A stretch of 64,000 nt of DNA from an uncultured Verrucomicrobia subdivision 3 bacterium. Lineage in GTDB: Bacteria > Verrucomicrobiota > Verrucomicrobiia > Limisphaerales > UBA11358. The translations under genes were made by a program, and so were the position numbers. The stretch's first letter is position 1. The number at the start of each line of letters is the position of its first letter. Under the pieces are notes generated by a model. It was not told the DNA's origin and ran no database searches. It saw only the letters and a list, made by a program, of their open reading frames with translations. This document shows positions 18,763-28,733 of the stretch, one piece after another. The stretch spans positions 16,757 through 80,756 of the forward strand of contig CAIPKV010000031.1 of the NCBI GenBank assembly GCA_903865745.1, in the 5' to 3' direction.

Positions 18763-19725
18763 TCAGTCAAACGCGTGGCCGGCGCAGCACAGCACGTTTT
18801 TGACCTTGTGGCGGACGAGGTCTTTGACCATCTGGCGTGCTGGACCCATGTATTTGCGCGGATCGAATTCACCCGGCTTTTCCGCAAACACTTTGCGGAT
18901 GCCTGCGGTCATGGCCATGCGAAGGTCGGTGTCAATATTCACTTTTGTGCAGCCTACGCGGCGAGCTACTTCGATATCAGATTCCGGCACGCCCTGCGAG
19001 TCGGGCATATTGCCGCCATATTTGTTGATTTGATCCGCGAGATACTTCGGTACGCTGGACGCGCCGTGCAGCACGAGCGGATAGTCCCCGAGATTAGCTT
19101 CCATCAGCGCCTTCTTGATTAACTTCAGACGTTCCAAATCCAGATGCTGTTCACCTTTGAACTTGTAGGCTCCGTGCGAATTGCCAATTGCGATGGCGAG
19201 CGAATCGCACCCAGACTCCTTGACGAACTTCACCGCCTCTTCCGGCACGGTGTAATGGCCGCTCATGGAATGGGCACCGCCCTCTTCACCTTCGTCGAAC
19301 TGTGCGCCAACGAGGTGGCCGAGCTCAGATTCGACCGAGCAGTTATATTTATGAGCATATTCGACAACCTTTTTGGTAATCTCGACGTTCTTATCGAACG
19401 GCTCATGGCTCGCGTCAATCATCACGCTGGTAAAGCCTTCGTCAATGCACTCCTTGCACAGCTCAAACGTGTCGCCGTGATCCAAGTGAACCGCAATTGG
19501 GATATTGGAGAGGCTGACGGCGGCCTCAATGAGCTTCTTGAGATAGACCGGGTTGGCGTATGAACGCGCGCCTTTGGAAATCTGCAACATCAACGGGGCT
19601 TTTTCCTCTTCGCAGGCCTCGACGATGGCCTGAATGAGTTCCATGTTGTTGACGTTGAAAGCGCCGAGGGCATACTTGCCCTTAAGCGCTTTGGCGAATA
19701 GGTCTTTGGTGTGTGTCAGTGGCAT
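18763..19725 (-). CDS. fba: Class II fructose-bisphosphate aldolase
   Basis: 320 residues. Zinc ligands appear in VHLDHGD, the ESELG segment, GNSHGAYK and VLHGASS, and the C-terminal NIDTDLRMA motif binds substrate phosphate; all match class II zinc aldolases. It interconverts fructose 1,6-bisphosphate with glyceraldehyde 3-phosphate and dihydroxyacetone phosphate in glycolysis and gluconeogenesis. Tagatose-bisphosphate aldolase is a close alternative, but GNSHGAYK and the length favour the glycolytic enzyme. The gene appears monocistronic, ending at the shared terminator. Confidence 0.93.
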   Translation of the reverse strand: MPLTHTKDLFAKALKGKYALGAFNVNNMELIQAIVEACEEEKAPLMLQISKGARSYANPVYLKKLIEAAVSLSNIPIAVHLDHGDTFELCKECIDEGFTSVMIDASHEPFDKNVEITKKVVEYAHKYNCSVESELGHLVGAQFDEGEEGGAHSMSGHYTVPEEAVKFVKESGCDSLAIAIGNSHGAYKFKGEQHLDLERLKLIKKALMEANLGDYPLVLHGASSVPKYLADQINKYGGNMPDSQGVPESDIEVARRVGCTKVNIDTDLRMAMTAGIRKVFAEKPGEFDPRKYMGPARQMVKDLVRHKVKNVLCCAGHAFD

Positions 19726-19867
19726 AAATATTATCTCCAGTTTTTGTGGGCGAACCGCCCGAGTTTCTCCAACAGCCGTGGACTATAAGAAATCCTCGCC
19801 GAAAGAAAATGAAAAAATACAGCCCGTTTTTGGCGAAAAGTGGAACTAATTTGCCATCCCAATTGGT

Positions 19868-20977
19868 TCAACGGCGGAAGAATTCCTTCACTACTTCCGC
19901 CACGCGCCGAATTTGTACGTCCGTCAACGCAGGGAACATCGGCAAACTCAGGACTTCGCGCGCCGCCTTTTCCGCTACCGGAAAATCGCCCGCTTTGTAA
20001 CCGAGATGAGCATAGACCTTTTGCAGATGTAACGGCATCGGATAATGCACTGCGTTGCCGATGCCGTTTGAATCGAGGTACTTCTTTAACTCATCACGGA
20101 GCGGCGAACGCACGGTGTAAAGATGCCAAGCGCTTTCATTGCCATTAGTAACCGTCGGTAGTTGCAACGGTGTGTTGGCGAGTAATTCCGCGTAACGAGC
20201 AGCGACGTGCTGTCGTTCGCGCGTCCAGCGTTCAAGATGTTTTAATTTCACGCCCAGTACCGCGCCCTGAATGCCTTCGAGCCGGTAATTGTAGCCCACC
20301 TCATCGTGATGATAACGCACCGTCGAGCCATGTTCACGTAATGACTTCGCGCGGGCGGCAAATGCCGTGTCGTTGGTCACCAGCGCGCCGCCTTCGCCGC
20401 AAGCGCCGAGATTTTTAGCCGGATAAAAACTGAAGCACGAAATTGCACCGAATGTGCCGACGCATTTGCCCTTGTATTTTGAACCGTGCGCTTGCGCTGC
20501 ATCCTCGACAAACGGCAGGTTGTATTGTTTACAAACAGCTGCCACCGCTTCTACGTCAAATGGCTGGCCATATAGATGTACCGGCAATACCGCCTTTGTC
20601 TTTGGCGTGATCGCCTTTTCAATAAGCTTCGGGTCGAGATTTAAAGTTTCATCGTCAATGTCCACGTAGACCGGCTTTGCACCGCAATAGGAAATTGCCC
20701 AGCTGGTCGCGATAAAAGTGTAGGGCGTGGTGACGACCTCATCACCGGGACCGACGTCTAGCAGGCGCATCGCGACGTGGAGAGCCGAGGTACCGCTGTT
20801 GAAACCCAGCGCGTACTTAGCACCGCAAAACGTGGCAAAATCTTTTTCAAACTGTACGACATCAGGGCCAAGGCAGAACGAGCAATTGTCGAGCGTACGG
20901 GCAATGGCAGCGTCAATTTCCGCACGCAACGGTTTTAATTGAGCACGTAGGTCGAGGTAGGGAACCGGTTCGGACAT
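19868..20977 (-). CDS. DegT/DnrJ/EryC1/StrS-family sugar aminotransferase
   Basis: 369 residues. Pyridoxal phosphate enzyme with NSGTSALHVAM (cofactor phosphate), EDAAQAHGSKYKG (aspartate to the ring nitrogen) and the catalytic lysine in SFYPAKNLGACGEGG. These enzymes transfer an amino group to a nucleotide-linked keto sugar for surface glycans. The NDP-sugar substrate is not predictable. No other polysaccharide gene is adjacent, so this may serve a scattered pathway. The TPR gene on the opposite strand starts about 100 bp away. Confidence 0.92.
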   Translation of the reverse strand: MSEPVPYLDLRAQLKPLRAEIDAAIARTLDNCSFCLGPDVVQFEKDFATFCGAKYALGFNSGTSALHVAMRLLDVGPGDEVVTTPYTFIATSWAISYCGAKPVYVDIDDETLNLDPKLIEKAITPKTKAVLPVHLYGQPFDVEAVAAVCKQYNLPFVEDAAQAHGSKYKGKCVGTFGAISCFSFYPAKNLGACGEGGALVTNDTAFAARAKSLREHGSTVRYHHDEVGYNYRLEGIQGAVLGVKLKHLERWTRERQHVAARYAELLANTPLQLPTVTNGNESAWHLYTVRSPLRDELKKYLDSNGIGNAVHYPMPLHLQKVYAHLGYKAGDFPVAEKAAREVLSLPMFPALTDVQIRRVAEVVKEFFRR

Positions 20978-21075
20978 CCGTGTAATTTATCCGCAGTTGC
21001 GCACTTTGTGAATTATAAATGTGGTTAGCCAAACAAGAATTGTCTTGGCCGTACGGAATTGGAACAATTCGCCCA

Positions 21076-21618
21076 ATGGCAATGAGCTCGGAAAGCAAAA
21101 TCTACCACGCGCGTTCTCTTTGTGAACAAAGCCGGTGGTCGGAGGTGTTGGTGTTTGCCCAGCAATGGGTCGCCGAAAATCCGGCGGACGCCAAGGCTCT
21201 GTATTATGCCGGGATAGCTTTGGGCGCACTGGGACGGCTGTTTGATGCCGAAACCAGCTATCGCCGAGCGCTCGCATTGGACGCGACAAATTTTAAGGTC
21301 TGGAACAATTTGGCGGCACTGCTGTTTGGCGCGATGAATCGTCCAGACGAGGCTGCCCAGTGTCTAGTGCAGGCACTACAAATTAATCCGAAAAACCCGC
21401 TTGGTTGGGCGAACCTAGCAAGCATGAATGGCCAGCTCAGCCGCCACGCCCAAGCGCTGGAGTGCGCGGAACGCGCGCTCGCACTCGAACCGCACATGGT
21501 TGAGGCTCATCTGTTGCGGGCGCGCGCAGCACAGATATTAGGTAAACCTGAGATTGTTCGCGTGGCTAGCGAGACGCTGGGGAAACTGCCGCCGCAGAAT
21601 TTCCGCCGAATGCGTTGA
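21076..21618 (+). CDS. Small TPR-repeat protein
   Basis: 180 residues from the ATG at 21076; an upstream ATG at 21019 in the same frame would add 19 residues without repeat character, and ATG 21082 is also possible. At least three tetratricopeptide repeats are visible (AKALYYAGIALGALGRLFDA, FKVWNNLAALLFGAMNRPDE, PLGWANLASMNGQLSRHAQA). No signal peptide seen, so probably a cytoplasmic scaffold. Partner unknown. It precedes mqnC on the same strand by 44 bp, but this does not by itself show a functional link. Confidence 0.75.
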   Translation: MAMSSESKIYHARSLCEQSRWSEVLVFAQQWVAENPADAKALYYAGIALGALGRLFDAETSYRRALALDATNFKVWNNLAALLFGAMNRPDEAAQCLVQALQINPKNPLGWANLASMNGQLSRHAQALECAERALALEPHMVEAHLLRARAAQILGKPEIVRVASETLGKLPPQNFRRMR

Positions 21619-21662
21619 ACTCCTCCGCTTGTGAATTAAATACTTTCACCTTATCTTAAATT

Positions 21663-22796
21663 GTGATTTACGACGCATCACTCGACGAATTGTTGCAAAA
21701 AGTTTGGAACGGCGCCCGCATCAATGGTGCCGATGCGTTGCGACTTTTTCATCTGCCATTAGAGGAGCTTGGCACGCTCGCTGACCACCGCCGCCAGCTT
21801 GCTAAGGCAAAGGCATACAATGGTCGTGGCAACGAAATCGTCACGTTCAACGTAGATCGTAATGTAAACTACACCAATGTCTGCAATGTCTATTGCAAGT
21901 TCTGTGCATTTTATCGCGTGGAAAAGGACGATGATTCCTACGTCATTTCGCACGCTGAAATGGACCAGAAAATTGCCGAGACACTTGCACTCGGGGGTAC
22001 GCAGATTCTCATGCAAGGTGGCCATCATCCAAAACTGACGAAGCAGTGGTATCTGGATATGCTGTCGCACATCAAAAACAAGTGGCCACAGGTTAACATT
22101 CATGGTTTCAGTCCCAGCGAGTTTGTACACTTTCGAGATGTGTTTAATGAGCCACTGGAAAAAATCATCCGTGATTTCAAGTCAGCCGGGCTTGGCTCGA
22201 TTCCTGGCGGTGGCGGGGAAATCCTCGTGGATCGTGTACGCCAGCGCGTCGCCCCTCTTAAGGCGATGAGCAACGACTGGCTCGAAGTTATGGACATCGC
22301 CCACCGGCTTGGACTTTATTCCAGTGCGACAATGATGTTCGGCCACGTCGAGACAATTGAAGACCGTATTGAGCATCTTGAACGCTTGCGCGTGCAGCAG
22401 GATACTTCTTTGAATCGCGTTACTGAATACAATGGTCTCGGTGTGAAGCCGGCGCATTTCACTGCATTCATCGGCTGGACGTTTCAAGCTGAGCATACGA
22501 AGCTGAAGGCCCCGACGGTGGGTGCGCATGAGTATCTGCGGACACAGGCGTTGAGCCGGATTTACCTCGATAATTTTGAGAACATCCAAAGCTCGTGGGT
22601 TACGCAGGGTTTGGAGATTGGCCAGGTCGCACTCAAGTTTGGCGCAAATGATTTGGGTAGTATCATGATTGAGGAAAATGTTGTTTCCCAGACAGGCACG
22701 ACTTTCCGCATGACAGTGCCGGATATGCAGCGGCTCATCAAAGACCTAGGCTACGAACCACATCAACGCGACAACTGGTATCGGCTGGTGAATTAA
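21663..22796 (+). CDS. mqnC: Cyclic dehypoxanthinyl futalosine synthase MqnC
   Basis: 377 residues from a GTG at 21663. Radical SAM enzyme with the iron-sulfur motif CNVYCKFC (C-x3-C-x2-C) near residue 76, followed by GGTQILMQGGHHP and the family-specific IPGGGGEILVDRVR. MqnC cyclises dehypoxanthine futalosine in the futalosine route to menaquinone, in the cytoplasm. The partner mqnE lies at 37.7 kb and menG at 58.7 kb, so the pathway is present but scattered. It differs from MqnE by GGGGE in place of the GGGAE of that enzyme. Confidence 0.94.
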   Translation: MIYDASLDELLQKVWNGARINGADALRLFHLPLEELGTLADHRRQLAKAKAYNGRGNEIVTFNVDRNVNYTNVCNVYCKFCAFYRVEKDDDSYVISHAEMDQKIAETLALGGTQILMQGGHHPKLTKQWYLDMLSHIKNKWPQVNIHGFSPSEFVHFRDVFNEPLEKIIRDFKSAGLGSIPGGGGEILVDRVRQRVAPLKAMSNDWLEVMDIAHRLGLYSSATMMFGHVETIEDRIEHLERLRVQQDTSLNRVTEYNGLGVKPAHFTAFIGWTFQAEHTKLKAPTVGAHEYLRTQALSRIYLDNFENIQSSWVTQGLEIGQVALKFGANDLGSIMIEENVVSQTGTTFRMTVPDMQRLIKDLGYEPHQRDNWYRLVN

Positions 22797-22815
22797 TTTT
22801 TTCCGGCTACTTTTT

Positions 22816-23904
22816 ATGTCTCAATCCCCATCAACGCGAGCGATTCGTGATTCTAAGACGCGCTTCAACTGGCGTGTGAGCGATGCTATTCGCAGGCTAT
22901 TAGTTTGGTGGTTAGAGTTGCGTGCGAAAATTTCCGGACGTGGCTATTATTGTTCCACATTAGCCGGCCAAGAGGATTACAATCTTACCATCAATTCTGA
23001 CCTGACGGTTTCTTGCAATTGTCAGGATTACGAAGGCAACGGCCATCTAGGAGATTTACGGAGGAATTCTTTTGAGGAAATTTATTTTGGCCCGATAGCT
23101 CAGAAATTTCGTGATGACTTGGCCAGAGGCAGAATTCCGATTCCGACTTGTGTGCGCTGTTCCATACACCGTTTGCAAAAAAACGCCGCGCCGCCTGTCC
23201 CGCAACTGCCGTATCGGGGGATGCTTTTAGAAAACACCGTCGTCTGCAACGTAGACTGTATCGGCTGCGCCCGCGAAGGAGCTGCCGCCATCCGTACAAC
23301 TAAGACGATGTCCCTAGAAGACCTTGGTCAAATGGCCGACCTTACCTCCCGACTTGGTTTAGAGCAGATTTTTTATCTGAACCTTGGCGAGCCGTTTTTG
23401 TCGCCTCGCATTACTCAGGAGTTGCCGATATTGCGCGCAAAAAACCCCAAGGCACGCATAGTCGTATCAACGAATGGCGTTTTGTTGAACACAGACGCTA
23501 AGCGCGAGGCTGCGCTGCAACTAAGCCATATATTATTCTCCGTACACGGTATCAGTGATCCCATGCTGGAAAAGTATATGCTGCGTAGTAGTTTCGAAAA
23601 AGCCTACGCTGCGATGCGTGATATGGTGGCCTATCGCGATGCGCGCGGTAGCAAGGTGCCGGTATTGGAATGGAAATATCTGCTCTTTAACTGGAACGAC
23701 CATCCATCGCACATCGCGCATGCCGTCAAAATGGCGAAGGACATTGGCGTTGACATCATTTCGTTCTGGCCGACCCAAAATCCATTTTACGGGATGTCGT
23801 GGCGCTACAAGCTTGGCTTGATGAAAAATATCGGCACCAAATGCTGGAAAGGTCACGAGATTATTTTACGGCCGGAAAATATTCCTGCCAATCAAATCCA
23901 TTGA
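22816..23904 (+). CDS. Radical SAM protein with N-terminal SPASM-like cysteine region
   Basis: 362 residues. The iron-sulfur motif CNVDCIGC (C144, C148, C151) marks a radical SAM core from about 135 to 330. Before it lie C46, C67, C69, C112 and C115, arranged as in a SPASM auxiliary-cluster domain: a strand with TVSCNC, then LGDLRRNSFEEIYF and a C-x2-C after a variable loop. SPASM normally follows the core, so the order here appears reversed. Substrate unknown; relatives modify peptides or act in cell-surface pathways. It starts 20 bp after mqnC and is followed by a DUF721 gene 10 bp later, suggesting an operon without clear common function. Confidence 0.82.
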   Translation: MSQSPSTRAIRDSKTRFNWRVSDAIRRLLVWWLELRAKISGRGYYCSTLAGQEDYNLTINSDLTVSCNCQDYEGNGHLGDLRRNSFEEIYFGPIAQKFRDDLARGRIPIPTCVRCSIHRLQKNAAPPVPQLPYRGMLLENTVVCNVDCIGCAREGAAAIRTTKTMSLEDLGQMADLTSRLGLEQIFYLNLGEPFLSPRITQELPILRAKNPKARIVVSTNGVLLNTDAKREAALQLSHILFSVHGISDPMLEKYMLRSSFEKAYAAMRDMVAYRDARGSKVPVLEWKYLLFNWNDHPSHIAHAVKMAKDIGVDIISFWPTQNPFYGMSWRYKLGLMKNIGTKCWKGHEIILRPENIPANQIH

Positions 23905-23913
23905 GGGCGCGTA

Positions 23914-24294
23914 ATGCAGCCAAAATCCAAAACCAACGCCCGTAACCGTGTATTGTCTCAATGGCGTGGTATAGATTACGCTCCACTGGAAATTGCCCGC
24001 ATCACGCCTGCGCGGCTACCCGGCGAGATGTTGCCAGCTTTGATGAAAGAACTGCGACTGGAAACGCGTCAAGCCGAAGCGGAAGTCATTAAGGTTTGGA
24101 ATGCTTCAATTGATCCGGTCGTTACTGCGCATGCGCAGCCGGTTAACCTACACAAGGGAACTTTATTCGTGAAAGTTGACAGTAGTGTTTGGCTTACGGA
24201 AATTGTCCGTTATCGTCGTAAGGAAATCGTTGAGCGTTTGCAGCATAGTTTCGGAAAATCGGTCGTCCAGAAAATTTCCTTCCGTATCGGATAG
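23914..24294 (+). CDS. DUF721 (DciA-like) protein
   Basis: 126 residues. The segment VTAHAQPVNLHKGTLFVKVD followed by SVWLTEIVRYRRKEIVERLQ is typical of DUF721 proteins, which include DciA, the loader of the replicative helicase in bacteria that lack DnaC. By family length and this motif a DciA-type role in replication start is plausible but not proven. It sits 9 bp after the radical SAM gene on the same strand. No DNA replication gene is nearby. Confidence 0.82.
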   Translation: MQPKSKTNARNRVLSQWRGIDYAPLEIARITPARLPGEMLPALMKELRLETRQAEAEVIKVWNASIDPVVTAHAQPVNLHKGTLFVKVDSSVWLTEIVRYRRKEIVERLQHSFGKSVVQKISFRIG

Positions 24295-24375
24295 AGCCGG
24301 AATGTAGGTATGACCTACTGGTGAGTTTTGGTATTCGCCTTCGAAGACTGGCACGCGGGAATACCACCAGCCAAC

Positions 24376-24879
24376 TCATCTCATCAATTTCATCTGTGCA
24401 GGCGTGAGTAGCCATGCGAGCTTTGCACATTTCCCAAAGCGAAGCTTTTCAATTTCCAGTTTTGCCAACCCGCCCTTTTTCAGCAAAAAACCACTGTCTA
24501 AGTCACCGGTTACGAGCAGCGCGATTAATTGGCTAAGATCAGGCTCGTGGCCGACGAGTAGTAGATTTCTAGGGATATTAGTCAGCTTAGCAATTTTTTG
24601 AATGAGCAGTTTGACGTCGGCACTTGGCTTTAATTCGTCTAAGTATGAAAGATGTCGCTTGAATTCAAATTTTGCTGCAATTATTTCTGCTGTCTGACTG
24701 GCTCGGACGAGCGGGCTGGAAAATATCAGATCAAAATCCAGTTCAAGAGTACGCATGGCAGTCGTAACATGGCGCAATTGCTTTTTACCTTTTTGCGTAA
24801 GCAGGCGAGCGGCGTCATTGCAATGATTAAATTCCTTGCGTTCTACCGCGATGCCATGTCTCAAAAGAAAAAGGTTCAT
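24376..24879 (-). CDS. sixA: SixA-type phosphohistidine phosphatase
   Basis: 167 residues from the ATG at 24879, picked because it opens directly on MNLFLLRHGIAVER, where the RHG motif supplies the catalytic histidine; the second conserved histidine is in VGHEPDLSQLI. The protein belongs to the histidine phosphatase superfamily and matches short SixA proteins that dephosphorylate phosphohistidine on phosphotransfer proteins. It is divergent from the ppx gene, with 85 bp between. In many bacteria a sixA-like gene sits beside ppx or CHAD-domain genes in polyphosphate metabolism. Confidence 0.88.
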   Translation of the reverse strand: MNLFLLRHGIAVERKEFNHCNDAARLLTQKGKKQLRHVTTAMRTLELDFDLIFSSPLVRASQTAEIIAAKFEFKRHLSYLDELKPSADVKLLIQKIAKLTNIPRNLLLVGHEPDLSQLIALLVTGDLDSGFLLKKGGLAKLEIEKLRFGKCAKLAWLLTPAQMKLMR

Positions 24880-24964
24880 ACCGGAACATACACCGCTGTG
24901 CATTGTTGGCAAATGTTCACGAAATGTCACAATTTACGTTTTGGTTTGGTCGCGGAAGTTTTTT

Positions 24965-25918
24965 ATGCTGGGCGTAATGCAAATCTCGCGCCGCGCCGTG
25001 ATTGACGTTGGCACCAATTCGGTAAAACTGCTGGTTGCCGATGTGGCGGGGACGGAGGTTCACCCGGTACATGAAGAGAGCCGTCAAACGCGGCTCGGCA
25101 AGGGATTTTACGAATCGCACAGGCTCCAGCCTGAGCCCATTGCCCGAACTGCTGAGGCCGTTTGGGAATTTGCGGGTATGGCCCGCCAACATAGCGCAGA
25201 CTCCATTAGGGTAATTGCAACCAGTGCCGCACGCGACGCAACTAACTCGAGTGATTTAACCGATGCCATAGAGAAGGCATCTGGTTTGAAAACGGAGATC
25301 ATCACCGGCGCGCGCGAGGCAGACTGGGCTTTTCGTGGCGTGACCACCGACTCGCAACTCGCTAAAACGCCGCTGCTATTGCTTGATGTTGGTGGCGGCA
25401 GCACGGAATTCATCCTAGGACACGGCAAAAAAAAATCTTTCGGGTACAGTTTTCACCTCGGTACGGTGCGACTTATGGAAAAATTTCCGCATGGGGACCC
25501 GCCGACCAAAGCTGAGTTCAACGCGGCCCGTGACTGGATAAAAAATATGTTAGACGCAGAAGTCTGGCCACTACTCGAACCGGCGCTGCTCCATGAAAAA
25601 AAATCCGGCGTGGTAAAGCTCGTTGGCACGGGCGGTACGCCGGGAATTCTTGCGCGAATTGAGAAAAAACTAGACCGTTTCGACCGCAATAAGATTGAAG
25701 GCACAATCTTAAGTTTTGAAAAAGTTGTCGCCCACCGGAAAAATCTATGGCGCAGTCCATTGGCCGAACGTAAGGAAATCCCCGGTTTGCCGAAGCTTCG
25801 AGCTGATGTCATTCTCACCGGCGTTTTGATTTACGAGGTTGTGATGGAGGAGTTTGGATTTTCAGAATTACTTGCAAGTACCCGTGGCCTCCGCTTTGCA
25901 GCTGTTATGGACAATTAA
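24965..25918 (+). CDS. ppx: Ppx/GppA-family exopolyphosphatase or guanosine pentaphosphatase
   Basis: 317 residues. ATG at 24965 is preferred because GGAAG lies 6 bp upstream; another ATG at 24977 also fits. The acetate-kinase/Hsp70-like ATPase fold is marked by VIDVGTNSVKLLVAD at the start and LLLDVGGGSTEFILG near residue 140, with catalytic acidic residues in between. It lacks the C-terminal HD-like domain of long GppA proteins. It would release phosphate from polyphosphate or convert pppGpp to ppGpp. The neighbouring sixA gene supports a polyphosphate role. Confidence 0.88.
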   Translation: MLGVMQISRRAVIDVGTNSVKLLVADVAGTEVHPVHEESRQTRLGKGFYESHRLQPEPIARTAEAVWEFAGMARQHSADSIRVIATSAARDATNSSDLTDAIEKASGLKTEIITGAREADWAFRGVTTDSQLAKTPLLLLDVGGGSTEFILGHGKKKSFGYSFHLGTVRLMEKFPHGDPPTKAEFNAARDWIKNMLDAEVWPLLEPALLHEKKSGVVKLVGTGGTPGILARIEKKLDRFDRNKIEGTILSFEKVVAHRKNLWRSPLAERKEIPGLPKLRADVILTGVLIYEVVMEEFGFSELLASTRGLRFAAVMDN

Positions 25919-25984
25919 TGGATTTTAGAAAAGCAGAAGCTATTTTTTGTTCCAACCTTCCTCCTTTCCTTATTTAATTTGTCC

Positions 25985-28634
<2,650 letters not shown>

Positions 28635-28660
28635 GGAGGCGAAGTTCACCAAATGTACAT

Positions 28661-28676
28661 CGCACTGTCAAACCCA
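28661..28676 (-). promoter_or_regulatory. Possible sigma-54 promoter for amtB-glnB
   Basis: On the minus strand TGGGTTTGACAGTGCG gives a GG and a GC separated by exactly ten bases, as in -24/-12 promoters, and lies about 27 bp before the amtB ATG. The match to TGGCAC-N5-TTGCA is partial, so this is only a candidate. Confidence 0.3.
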
Positions 28677-28733
28677 GCTTTGCTGAAAAGTTGTTCGATT
28701 TTGTTCCGGTTCATGTTTAGCTTTCCCATCGCA

